Shown: positions 1 through 6,928, counted from the first letter of the stretch. The stretch: 7,025 nucleotides of DNA from Azonexaceae bacterium (GCA_009469685.1 SSTA01000075.1:1-7025), one strand, 5' to 3'. The notes: generated by a model not told the origin, from the sequence alone. Translations and numbers: made by a program.

Positions 1-760
1 CCGCGGCAAACTCCTCACCGCGGCCCGCGTAGAGAATGGCGCGGGAGGAATTGATCATCAGCCCCCTCCCGGCGACCGTGCGACCGGCCGTGACCGTGGC
101 TTCGATGTCGCCGCCCTGGGCACCGATGCCCGGGACCAGAAGGGGCATCTCGCCGACGATCTCGCGAACCCGGGCGATTTCGGCGGGAAATGTCGCTCCC
201 ACCACCAGGGCGCATTGGCCGGTCGTATTCCACGTGCCGGCCACCAGGCGGGCGACGCGCTCGAAGAGACGCTCGCCGCCCACGTCGAGGAACTGCAGAT
301 CGCTTCCGCCGGGGTTGGACGTCCGGCAGAGCAGGATGACCCCCTTGTCCGGAAAGGCCAGATAGGGGTCCACCGAATCGCGGCCCATATACGGATTGAC
401 GGTCACCGCATCGGCGCGGAAACGCTCGAAGGCTTCGCGGGCGTATTGTTCGGCAGTGGAGCCGATATCGCCGCGCTTGGCATCTAGGATGACCGGGATT
501 CCCGGGTGCCGGGCATGGATGTGGCCGATCAGCGCCTCGAGCTGATCTTCGGCGCGACGGGCGGCGAAGTAGGCGATTTGCGGCTTGAAGCAGCACACCA
601 GATCGGCGGTGGCGTCGACGATGGCGGCGCAGAATTCAAGGATGGCGTCGTCGCGGCCCCGGAGGTGGGCCGGAAATTTGGCGGGATCGGGGTCCAGGCC
701 GACGCAGAGCAGGGAGTCGTTGCGCTCCCAGGCAGCGGCAAGTTGGGCGGTGAAGGTCAT
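1..760 (-). CDS. pyrF: Orotidine 5'-phosphate decarboxylase, type 2 subfamily (3' end beyond window)
   Basis: This enzyme decarboxylates OMP to UMP, the last step of de novo pyrimidine synthesis, in the cytoplasm. Reading leftward from the ATG at 760-758 gives 253 uninterrupted codons to the window edge, with no stop reached. Visible motifs, in order, are LCVGLDPD (residues 18-25), the signature [11 protein letters not shown] (93-103) carrying the catalytic D-x-K-x-x-D residues D93, K95 and D98, VNPYMG (121-126), LCRTSNPGG (144-152), and the phosphate-binding PGIGAQGGD (210-218). The long form with these motifs fits the type 2 PyrF subfamily (about 270 aa), so roughly 20 C-terminal residues probably lie outside the window. 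No clear Shine-Dalgarno precedes the ATG, but the protein begins [11 protein letters not shown], a plausible N-terminus, and a promoter-like element sits about 28 nt upstream. It follows the amidotransferase gene in the same direction after an 84-nt gap. Confidence 0.95.
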   Translation of the reverse strand, partial: MTFTAQLAAAWERNDSLLCVGLDPDPAKFPAHLRGRDDAILEFCAAIVDATADLVCCFKPQIAYFAARRAEDQLEALIGHIHARHPGIPVILDAKRGDIGSTAEQYAREAFERFRADAVTVNPYMGRDSVDPYLAFPDKGVILLCRTSNPGGSDLQFLDVGGERLFERVARLVAGTWNTTGQCALVVGATFPAEIARVREIVGEMPLLVPGIGAQGGDIEATVTAGRTVAGRGLMINSSRAILYAGRGEEFAA

Positions 761-787
761 GGTTCTGGAACTTGAGGAACGCCTGCG

Positions 788-816
788 ACTATACCGGCAA
801 GGCGGCAGGGCGCCAA
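788..816 (-). promoter_or_regulatory. Putative sigma70 promoter for pyrF
   Basis: On the minus strand a TTGGCG box (816-811, 4/6 to TTGACA) is separated by exactly 17 nt from TATAGT (793-788, 5/6 to TATAAT). This would start transcription near 781 and leave a leader of about 20 nt before the pyrF ATG at 760. The match and spacing are seen directly; activity is inferred. It suggests pyrF can be transcribed independently of the upstream protease/amidotransferase pair. Confidence 0.5.
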
Positions 817-840
817 ACGCGCGCCGCGCCGGCGGCGCCC
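808..840. repeat. GC-rich inverted repeat after the amidotransferase gene
   Basis: GGGCGCC (808-814) and GGCGCCC (834-840) form a perfect 7-bp inverted repeat with a 19-nt GC-rich loop, just past the stop codon of the amidotransferase gene at 845. No U-tract follows on the minus strand, so it is not a classical intrinsic terminator. The left arm overlaps the -35 box of the putative pyrF promoter. It could be a weak transcript-end structure or chance in GC-rich sequence. Confidence 0.25.
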
Positions 841-844
841 GGCC

Positions 845-1654
845 TCAGGTCGGAGTCTGACGCGAAGGTCCGGCGCAGGTCACCCGGGTCTGGCGCATCT
901 GGCCGTCGGCGAACCACCAGAGAGTTCCCGGGGCCATGGTCGTCCAGGTTTCGTTGTCGGTAAGGGGAACCGTGGCAATCACCGCGACCCGGTCCTTCGG
1001 TTGGGTGACCGAAGCGAAATCGATGGTCACGTCCTGGTCCCGCAGATGGGCTGCCGCGAAGGGCGCCTGGCGGACGATGTACGAAAGCCGGGTGGACGCG
1101 TGGACCATCAGCCACTCGCCGTTCGACAACAGGTAATTGAATTCGCCGTGCCGGGCCAGGGCCAGGGTCAGGTCGCCCAGAGTGGCGAACAAGTCGGCGT
1201 CGGGCGGCGGCGCGTTGCCGTAGCGCCGGCGCAGTTCCTGCAGTATCCAGCAGAAGGCCTTCTCGCTGTCGGTGGTGCCCACCGGTCGGGGCCAATCCGC
1301 CAATTCCGGCGCGAAGCTCGCCAGATTCCCGTTATGGGCGAAAATCCAGTTCCGCCCCCACATCTCGCGCAGAAAGGGGTGGGTGTTTTCGAGGCCGACG
1401 TCTCCCTGGGTCGCTTTGCGGATATGGGCGACGACATTCATCGAACGTATGGGAAGGCTGCGGACGAATTCGGCGACCGGCGACGCGGCGGAGGGCTGGG
1501 GATCGAGGAAGAGCCGCACGCCCCGACCCTCGAAGAAGGCGATGCCCCAGCCATCGGTATGGATGTCGGTAGCGCCTCCCCGGGCCTGGAACCCGGTGAA
1601 GGAGAAACAGATGTCGGTGGGCACGTTGCAATTCATGCCGAGCAACTGGCACAC
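845..1654 (-). CDS. yafJ: Class II glutamine amidotransferase, YafJ family
   Basis: A 269-aa protein with the Ntn-type glutaminase fold of class II glutamine amidotransferases, which release ammonia from glutamine using an N-terminal cysteine. The sequence starts MCQLLGMN, so Cys2 becomes the nucleophile once Met is removed. Other conserved parts are NVPTDICFSFTGF (10-22), DGWG (34-37), VVAHIRKAT (74-82), LENTHPF (88-94), WGRNWIFAHNGN (99-110) and TDSEKAF (128-134). Their order and wording closely follow E. coli YafJ (about 255 aa). There is no synthase or phosphoribosyl-transfer domain, so it is a stand-alone glutaminase-like enzyme whose acceptor is not established for the family. The start is a GTG at 1654, required to place Cys at position 2. 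It lies 3 nt after the protease stop and uses a GAGGAG ribosome-binding site inside the end of that gene, indicating coupled translation. The last 15 or so residues are unlike YafJ and look like a loose tail. Confidence 0.93.
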   Translation of the reverse strand: MCQLLGMNCNVPTDICFSFTGFQARGGATDIHTDGWGIAFFEGRGVRLFLDPQPSAASPVAEFVRSLPIRSMNVVAHIRKATQGDVGLENTHPFLREMWGRNWIFAHNGNLASFAPELADWPRPVGTTDSEKAFCWILQELRRRYGNAPPPDADLFATLGDLTLALARHGEFNYLLSNGEWLMVHASTRLSYIVRQAPFAAAHLRDQDVTIDFASVTQPKDRVAVIATVPLTDNETWTTMAPGTLWWFADGQMRQTRVTCAGPSRQTPT

Positions 1655-1657
1655 CGC

Positions 1658-2815
1658 CTACTCCTCGTGGGGTTTCATGTTGGGACGCTTGCCGATGCGA
1701 ACCTGCAGGTCGACGATGGCCTTGTCCCGGCGCAAGCGGAAATCGACGCGATCGTCGGGCTTCAGGGCGGCAATCAGGTCGAGCATCACCTGGGAGTCCT
1801 TGACCGTCTTGCCCCCCACCGTGAGCAGGACGTCGCCGGGTCGAACGCCGGCGGTATCGGCGGGACTGCCCCGCACCACGCCCGCAATCAGCGCTCCGGC
1901 AGTGTCTGGAAGCCCGAAAGATTCGGCGAGTTCCGGGGTGATTTCCTGGGCTTCGACGCCTATCCAGCCCCGGGTCACCGAACCGTTACGGATGATCTGC
2001 TCCATGATGTCCTTGGCGCTCGATACCGGAATCGCGAAGCCGATCCCCAGGGACCCGCCGGTGCGCGAGTAGATGGCAGTGTTGATCCCGACCAGGTTGC
2101 CGGACACGTCCACCAGGGCGCCGCCGGAATTCCCAGGGTTGATCGCCGCGTCGGTCTGGATGAAATTCTCGAAGGTGTTGATTCCGAGATGGGAACGGCC
2201 CAGGGCCGAGACGATTCCCATGGTGACCGTCTGACCGACGCCAAACGGGTTGCCGATGGCGAGAACGACGTCGCCGACCCGTACATTGTCCATCTGACCG
2301 AAGGTGATTGCCGGCAGGTGGTCGCCGGCAATTTGCAGCACGGCGAGGTCCGATTCGGGGTCGCTGCCGATCAGCCTCGCTTTCTGGGTGCTCCCGTCGG
2401 CAAGGGAAACCTGGATATCGGCGGCGGCATCGACGACATGGAAATTGGTCAGGATGTATCCGGCGGTACTGACGACGACCCCGGAACCCAGGCTGGACGT
2501 GCGCTGGGGCCGATTGTCGAAGCGGTCGCCGAAGAAATGCCGGAAGATGGGATCATCGAGGAGCGGATGCCGCGGCGTACGGATTTCCTGGGTGGTATAG
2601 ATATGGACCACCGCAGGCAAAGCCTTACGGGCGGCTTCCCGATACGACGACGTGGTTCCTCGTCCGGCCTCGTCGGCCTGGGGTGCGGCTTCGTGCAGGG
2701 CGACCACTGCGGGACGCTCCCGGGGAAGCCACTCCGGTTTCAGGGTGGCGACGACGAACAGCGCGGCCAGCAGAACCGTCACCGTTTGTGCAAAAATCAG
2801 CCACAACCTCTGCAT
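1658..2815 (-). CDS. algW: Membrane-anchored HtrA-family serine protease with one PDZ domain (AlgW/DegS-like)
   Basis: A 385-aa periplasmic trypsin-like protease. One N-terminal hydrophobic segment (residues about 4-25) acts as an uncleaved membrane anchor. A linker follows, with an HPLLDDPIFRHFFGD stretch (83-97) typical of the family. The protease domain has the catalytic triad His126 (TNFHVV), Asp156 (SDPESDLAVL) and Ser230 (PGNSGG), with the conserved NPFGVGQTVTMGI block (189-201). A single PDZ domain covers about 280-375, with a carboxylate-binding loop WIGV (284-287). Length and layout match DegS/AlgW (one PDZ, anchored) rather than soluble DegP/DegQ (two PDZs). In E. coli and Pseudomonas such proteases cleave the anti-sigma factor RseA/MucA in the sigma-E/AlgU envelope-stress response; that substrate is not in this window. 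The start at 2815 was chosen because MQRLWLIF leads straight into the anchor. The frame stays open to 2971, but that extension is unlike any protease N-terminus and would overlap the divergent nif3 gene. No strong Shine-Dalgarno precedes 2815. Confidence 0.93.
   Translation of the reverse strand: MQRLWLIFAQTVTVLLAALFVVATLKPEWLPRERPAVVALHEAAPQADEAGRGTTSSYREAARKALPAVVHIYTTQEIRTPRHPLLDDPIFRHFFGDRFDNRPQRTSSLGSGVVVSTAGYILTNFHVVDAAADIQVSLADGSTQKARLIGSDPESDLAVLQIAGDHLPAITFGQMDNVRVGDVVLAIGNPFGVGQTVTMGIVSALGRSHLGINTFENFIQTDAAINPGNSGGALVDVSGNLVGINTAIYSRTGGSLGIGFAIPVSSAKDIMEQIIRNGSVTRGWIGVEAQEITPELAESFGLPDTAGALIAGVVRGSPADTAGVRPGDVLLTVGGKTVKDSQVMLDLIAALKPDDRVDFRLRRDKAIVDLQVRIGKRPNMKPHEE
1661..1666 (-). 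promoter_or_regulatory. Ribosome-binding site of yafJ inside the protease 3' end
   Basis: The final two Glu codons of the upstream protease gene read GAGGAG, a near-perfect Shine-Dalgarno. It is followed by TAG GCG and then the GTG start, a 6-nt spacing. This supports the GTG at 1654 as the start and suggests terminating ribosomes re-initiate on yafJ. Confidence 0.8.
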
Positions 2816-2829
2816 GGAAGACCGGAACG

Positions 2830-3576
2830 ATGAAACGGGATGAATTGGTAGGCTATCTCGACCAGTTACTGGAGTGCGGCCGCTTCCGCGATTATTGCCC
2901 AAACGGCTTGCAAGTGGAAGGACGGCCCGAAATCCGCTGCATCGTCGCTGGAGTGACGGCAAGCCAGGCACTGCTCGACGAAGCCGTCGCCCGGGGGGCG
3001 GATGCGGTGCTGGTCCATCATGGTTACTTCTGGCGCGGCGAGGACGGTCGGGTCACCGGGATCCGCAGGCGCCGGCTGGCGACTCTGCTTGCGGCCGATC
3101 TCAACCTGCTGGCTTACCACCTGCCCCTCGACGCTCACCCCGAGTTCGGCAACAACGCCCAGTTGGCCCGCAGAGCAGGCTGGTTACCGGAGGGGCGCTT
3201 CGGAGAACAGGATCTGGGCTGGGTTGGGCGCCCTGCCGAACCTTGCTCCGCCGGCGAAATGGCGGCTCGTCTGCGGGCAGCGGTGGCGCGGGAACCGATG
3301 CTGATCGGCGACGCAGGACGTCGGGTAGGGCGCGTAGCCTGGTGTACCGGGGCGGCCCAGGGCTTCTTCGAATCCGCCATTGCCCTCGGCGCGGACCTCT
3401 TTGTCTCCGGCGAAATTTCCGAGCCGACGGTCCATCTTGCCCGGGAGAGTGGCGTTCCTTACCTGGCCTGCGGCCACCACGCCAGCGAGCGTTACGGGGT
3501 GCAAGCCCTGGGCGAGCATTTGCAGAATGCGTTCGGTATCGAGTGCAGCTTTGTCGAAATCGAGAATCCGGTGTGA
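2830..3576 (+). CDS. ybgI: Nif3/YbgI-family dinuclear metal-centre protein
   Basis: A 248-aa cytoplasmic protein of the Nif3 family, known from structures as a toroidal hexamer with two metal ions per subunit; its function is unsettled and the common label 'GTP cyclohydrolase I type 2' is doubtful. Length is near that of E. coli YbgI (247 aa). Visible family motifs are PNGLQVEG (24-31), VHHGYFW (62-68) with metal ligands His63 and His64, YHLPLDAHPEFGNN (96-109) with His97 and Asp101, SGEISEPTVHLARE in the second half, and GHHASERYG (215-223) supplying the C-terminal His and Glu ligands. All expected metal ligands are present, so it should be functional. The start ATG at 2830 gives the family N-terminus (MKRDELVGYLDQLL) and has GGAAG 9 nt upstream. 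A longer reading of the frame from 2683 would run antisense into the protease gene and adds no family sequence. It is divergent from the protease (14 nt between starts) and convergent with the FimV-like gene (16 nt between stops). Confidence 0.95.
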   Translation: MKRDELVGYLDQLLECGRFRDYCPNGLQVEGRPEIRCIVAGVTASQALLDEAVARGADAVLVHHGYFWRGEDGRVTGIRRRRLATLLAADLNLLAYHLPLDAHPEFGNNAQLARRAGWLPEGRFGEQDLGWVGRPAEPCSAGEMAARLRAAVAREPMLIGDAGRRVGRVAWCTGAAQGFFESAIALGADLFVSGEISEPTVHLARESGVPYLACGHHASERYGVQALGEHLQNAFGIECSFVEIENPV

Positions 3577-3592
3577 ACCTCCGCTGGCGCGC

Positions 3593-5413
3593 TCAGGCCG
3601 CCTGGGGCAGGCTCTGGGCATCCCGGCGCAGGCAACCGTAGCCGTCTTCGAGCAAGCGCATGAGCAGGGCGATTTCTTCGACCACTTCAAGCGGAAATCC
3701 GGCTCGCTGTCCCTGGCGGTCGTCTTTGACCAGACCGGTCAGATAATCCAGGCACGACTGGGTTCCCCAGGTCTGGCCAAGGCGTCGGACGATATGGGCG
3801 TAGTCTTCGAGCGATTTGAGCCCGGAAATTGGCGTTTCTGAAAGCTGCCATTCGGGAACCCGGAAATTGAACCGGGCTTTCAGGCGTGCGCGCAAGGATT
3901 CGTACTCGTCCTGCATGTCGCCGCGGCGGTAGAGATTGATCAGCATCAACCAAGGCTCGATGCGGTCCGGCGCCCGGTGCTCGATGAACGTCGCGAGGCT
4001 GTCTGCGGCACCTCGCAAACGGCCGAAGGAAAGCATGATTTCGGCGAGTTGCAGGGCGGATTCGCTTTCGTCCACCACCATATCGGAGACCGGCGGCGGC
4101 GTGGAAATGGCCAGGTCTAGGTCCTGGGCACGGGGTGCGTCGTCCAGCTCCAGATCGACGGATTCCAGCGGACGGGAGGGCGAAGCCGACGGTTCTGCAC
4201 GGGGGAAGGAAACCGGAGGGGCTACGGGGGGCGCCGATACCGTATCGAATGCCGACGGCAGGTGCGGGGCCTTTGCCGGCTCGCGGGGGATGGGCCGGGG
4301 AAGTTCGTCGGTCTCGCGCTGGCGTCGGCGCGAGAGGAAATGGGCACCGTAGGAGGCCAGAATTCCTCCGGCGAGCGCGCTGAGCAGCAATTCGACCCAC
4401 TGGTCGGTGCGCGACTGGGGAAGCGGCGTCGCTTGCGCGGGAAGCGGTATGGCGGGTGCCGGGGTCGGCGGCGGGTTTTGCAATGCCTGGGCCATCTGAA
4501 GCTGCTGCTGCAGGGCCAGGGCCTCGGTCGCCAGATTCACCGCCTGGTTCAGCTTGTCCACCTGCTGATTGAGGAGACCCAGCGTGGTCTCCATTTTGAG
4601 GATTCGCGCCTCAACCTCAGGCAGGACAGCCTTGAGGCTGCCTGATTTCTCGCCGGGTCTGAACTCCTCCGGAGGGGCTCCGAGGACCAGTCGATCGCCG
4701 GCGGCTTGCGGTGGGGCGGAAGATGGGGAGGGGGCGGGCTGCCGAGGAGCCGGTGGCGGCTGGGCGGTTTCGGTTCGGGTTGGCTGTGGGCTTGGAGTCG
4801 CAGGTCGCCGCGGCCGCTCCGGCAGTCGTACGCGAGTGCCTGGCTCCAGGGGGGTATCGCTTTCCAGTTCAGGATTGGCCCGGCGCAGACCGGCGAGGAG
4901 TCGTTTCTGGCGCGACGGGTTGCCCGCAGCGAGGGATTCGGCAATGGTTTCGAGGGAGTCGCCATCATAAGCCGCGACGCTGCGGCGAGTGTCTTCCCGG
5001 GAAATCGTGGGGGGGCGGATCGGCTGCTCGGTCTCCTCGTCGGAAGCCCGTGGCGCAGCGGGCATCAGGACGTAGTCCCGTTGGAGCTCGACTCCACAAT
5101 CGGCCCGCAGGGCGATGACGAAGGCCGGGTCGAAAACCGGCTTGTGGCCGACCAGAATCAATCGATAGCCTTCCCCAACGCGCACCAGACGGGGCCGCGC
5201 CGCGGTGATCACCGGGAGATCGGAATTCTTGATGTGGGCAAGGCGAAAACAGGCGGTTCCGATTTCCGGGTCTTCGCCCACAATGGCGATTTCGGCCCGC
5301 AGCGGTTCGCCGATGCGCGACAACAGTGAAATCTCGCCGAAACCCGCTGCGCTGGCCTCGCCGACCAGCCACAGGGTGGCGAAGACCCCGAGTCGAAACA
5401 TGTTAGGCTTCAT
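3593..5413 (-). CDS. FimV/HubP-family protein with LysM domain, short form
   Basis: A 606-aa single-pass inner-membrane protein. Family members (FimV, HubP) bind peptidoglycan and organise the cell pole, type IV pili or chemotaxis/flagellar factors. Order of parts: a signal peptide ending ASA (20-22); the FimV N-terminal domain at about 23-118 (GFGEISLLSRIGEPLRAEI onward), with a Cys pair at 55 and 106; a LysM-like domain at 145-198 (DGDSLETIA through PGTRVRLP); a Pro-rich linker (about 199-238); a coiled coil (about 258-312); a second Pro/Ala-rich stretch; a transmembrane helix (about 337-360) followed by SRRRQR; an acidic and Pro-rich cytoplasmic linker; and an alpha-helical, TPR-like C-terminus (about 450-606). 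Canonical FimV is commonly 800-1,000 aa, so this is a compact member or paralogue. The start at 5413 (MKPNMFRLGV) puts a proper signal peptide at the N-terminus and has a strong Shine-Dalgarno; an in-frame start 30 nt further upstream is less suitable. The asd and truA neighbours usual for fimV are absent, so no symbol is given. Confidence 0.85.
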   Translation of the reverse strand: MKPNMFRLGVFATLWLVGEASAAGFGEISLLSRIGEPLRAEIAIVGEDPEIGTACFRLAHIKNSDLPVITAARPRLVRVGEGYRLILVGHKPVFDPAFVIALRADCGVELQRDYVLMPAAPRASDEETEQPIRPPTISREDTRRSVAAYDGDSLETIAESLAAGNPSRQKRLLAGLRRANPELESDTPLEPGTRVRLPERPRRPATPSPQPTRTETAQPPPAPRQPAPSPSSAPPQAAGDRLVLGAPPEEFRPGEKSGSLKAVLPEVEARILKMETTLGLLNQQVDKLNQAVNLATEALALQQQLQMAQALQNPPPTPAPAIPLPAQATPLPQSRTDQWVELLLSALAGGILASYGAHFLSRRRQRETDELPRPIPREPAKAPHLPSAFDTVSAPPVAPPVSFPRAEPSASPSRPLESVDLELDDAPRAQDLDLAISTPPPVSDMVVDESESALQLAEIMLSFGRLRGAADSLATFIEHRAPDRIEPWLMLINLYRRGDMQDEYESLRARLKARFNFRVPEWQLSETPISGLKSLEDYAHIVRRLGQTWGTQSCLDYLTGLVKDDRQGQRAGFPLEVVEEIALLMRLLEDGYGCLRRDAQSLPQAA

Positions 5414-5418
5414 TGATG

Positions 5419-5425
5419 CCCCCTT
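5419..5425 (-). promoter_or_regulatory. Ribosome-binding site of the FimV-like gene
   Basis: AAGGGGG lies 5 nt before the ATG at 5413 on the minus strand, in a purine-rich leader. It decides in favour of 5413 over the upstream in-frame ATG at 5443, which would place this site inside the coding region. Confidence 0.7.
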
Positions 5426-5441
5426 ACCTCTCATTCCGGGC

Positions 5442-5450
5442 AATCTATCA
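5442..5450 (-). promoter_or_regulatory. Possible extended -10 promoter for the FimV-like gene
   Basis: On the minus strand TGA TAGATT (5450-5442) fits an extended -10 (TGn plus a 4/6 match to TATAAT). Transcription would begin near 5435, about 22 nt before the start codon and just ahead of the ribosome-binding site. No good -35 box is visible at 17 nt. The 145-nt divergent region 5414-5558 shows no other clear operator, and I found no convincing promoter for the plus-strand exporter. Confidence 0.3.
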
Positions 5451-5544
5451 CTTTCGTCTTAGACTGGTAGTGAATTGTTCCACGGTTCCCCGGCGAGATT
5501 CGCGTCTGGCATTCCGGGTTCGCGCCTGGCTAAGTCCGCGTTCC

Positions 5545-5550
5545 GGAGAA
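5545..5550 (+). promoter_or_regulatory. Ribosome-binding site of the MATE exporter
   Basis: GGAGAA lies 8 nt before a GTG codon at 5559. This supports GTG 5559 as the start instead of the TTG at 5475, the first possible start codon of the open frame, which has no recognisable Shine-Dalgarno. Confidence 0.65.
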
Positions 5551-5558
5551 GAAACCGC

Positions 5559-6926
5559 GTGAGCCCAGGCCAGTGTTCCCCATCCCCGGCATGGCCTGCC
5601 GTCGCCCGCGGGCTCTTGGCCCATGCTTCGCCCATTTTGGTGGCGCAACTGTCGTCCATCGGCATGATGCTGGTCGACACCGCCGTCCTGGGCCACGCCG
5701 GTGCGGCCGACCTCGCCGCCGTGGCCATCGGTGGCGGACTCCACGTGTCGGTGATCTTTGCTCTGGCCGGAATCCTTCAGGCGGTGGCACCGGTGGTTGC
5801 CCACCTCCGCGGCGCCCGTAGGGACGATGAGATCGCCGGCGTCCTGCAGCAGGGTTTCTGGATCGCCCTGGTGCTGAGTGTGCCCGGGATCGCCTTTCTC
5901 ACCATGCCTGATCCGCTGCTGGGCCTGGTGACCATGGACCCGGAGATCGAAATGCGGGTCCGGGCTTACCTGGGATTGCTGGCATGGGGCTTGCCGGCTG
6001 CGCTCTGCTATCGGACCTTTTACGGGTTCTGCAACGCCCTCGGAAGACCGCGGGTGTTGATGGTCATCGGCTTGGTCAGTTTGGCGCTGCATGCCGTGCT
6101 GGCGTGGGGATTCGCGCTCCAGGATTGGCTCGGCCGCCCGCTCGGCGTGGTGGGTTGTGCGGTGTCCAATATCACTATCGGCTGGAGTGCCTGCGCGGCA
6201 GGGATGGCCTATCTCCATTTCGGACCCCTGGGGCAGCGCTATCGACCCCTGCGCGGTTGGCGGGGGCCGGACTGGGCCCGTTGGCGCGAATTGCTGCGCC
6301 TCGGCTTGCCCATGGGGTTCTCCAATTTGGTGGAGATTACGGCATTCACCCTCATCGCGCTGTTCATTGCGCCGCTGGGGGCCGAGATCGTGGCCGGACA
6401 CCGCATCGTCGCCAATCTGGCGACCCTCTGTTACATGCTCCCGCTCTCCATTTCCCTCGCCACCCTGGCAGCCGTCGGTCAGGCCATGGGGGCCAGGGAC
6501 CTGCCGGCCGCCCGTGTCGCCGTTCTCGCCGGACTATCCCTAGGCGCCGGGCTTGCCGTGTTGGCCGCTGCGAGTCTTTGGTTCTTTGCCGACCCGGTGG
6601 TCGCCGCCTATACCGACAGCTTGGCCGTCCGACGGGTCGCCTTGGCACTGATTCCCTACATTGTCTTTTACCAGTTTTTCGATGCTTTACAGACGGTCTC
6701 CAGCCATGCATTGCGGGCCTGTCGGGTCACTTTCCTGCCCATGGTGGTCCAGGTCGGCTGCTTCTGGGGTCTCGGTCTTGGTGGCGGAGCCTGGTTGGCG
6801 TACCGAGGAGATCCGCCTTTGGGGGTCGCGGGATTTTGGCTTGCGGCGGTGGGCGGTCTGGTGGGGGCGATTTTGTGCCTCGGCCCCTTGCTGCATCGCA
6901 TTCTGTTCGCTCCCAGAGGGGGATAA
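5559..6926 (+). CDS. MATE-family (NorM-type) multidrug efflux transporter
   Basis: A 455-aa inner-membrane protein with about 12 hydrophobic segments in two homologous halves, the usual size and layout of MATE exporters, which expel cationic drugs and metabolites in exchange for Na+ or H+. The N-terminal half contains MMLVDTAVLGHAG (36-48), the characteristic first-helix signature, and APVVAHLRGA (77-86). The second half has GLPMGFSNLVEITAF (249-263), APLGAEIVAGHRI (271-283) and YQFFDALQTV (371-380). By motif alignment Asp40, Glu259 and Asp375 correspond to the three acidic residues important in Vibrio NorM (D36, E255, D371). The start GTG at 5559 was chosen for its ribosome-binding site and because the 28 extra residues reached from TTG 5475 are Arg/Ser-rich and unlike the family. 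It is transcribed divergently from the FimV-like gene. Substrate cannot be read from sequence. Confidence 0.93.
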   Translation: MSPGQCSPSPAWPAVARGLLAHASPILVAQLSSIGMMLVDTAVLGHAGAADLAAVAIGGGLHVSVIFALAGILQAVAPVVAHLRGARRDDEIAGVLQQGFWIALVLSVPGIAFLTMPDPLLGLVTMDPEIEMRVRAYLGLLAWGLPAALCYRTFYGFCNALGRPRVLMVIGLVSLALHAVLAWGFALQDWLGRPLGVVGCAVSNITIGWSACAAGMAYLHFGPLGQRYRPLRGWRGPDWARWRELLRLGLPMGFSNLVEITAFTLIALFIAPLGAEIVAGHRIVANLATLCYMLPLSISLATLAAVGQAMGARDLPAARVAVLAGLSLGAGLAVLAAASLWFFADPVVAAYTDSLAVRRVALALIPYIVFYQFFDALQTVSSHALRACRVTFLPMVVQVGCFWGLGLGGGAWLAYRGDPPLGVAGFWLAAVGGLVGAILCLGPLLHRILFAPRGG

Positions 6927-6928
6927 TT

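Noticed and set aside
2683..2829. Upstream extension of the nif3 frame adding 49 residues
   Set aside because: Known Nif3/YbgI proteins begin at about the ATG at 2830 and total about 247 aa; the extension is antisense to the protease and unlike the family.
1001..2833. A 610-codon open frame on the plus strand, antisense to yafJ and the protease gene
   Set aside because: Its translation is rich in Gly, Asp, Arg and His with no recognisable domain, and it lies exactly opposite two well-identified genes. Long antisense frames are expected in GC-rich coding DNA because stop codons are rare.
2816..2971. Upstream extension of the protease frame adding 52 residues
   Set aside because: It lies antisense within nif3, has no family similarity, and would bury the membrane anchor that normally starts AlgW/DegS proteins.
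3600..3612. GCCTG/CAGGC hairpin near the convergent ends of nif3 and the FimV-like gene as a terminator
   Set aside because: Only a 5-bp stem with a 3-nt loop, inside the FimV-like coding end, and without a T-run on either strand.
5448..6401. A 317-codon minus-strand frame opposite the MATE gene
   Set aside because: It is Gln/His/Arg-rich and low in hydrophobic structure with no domain, lying opposite a clear transporter gene; it is a shadow frame.
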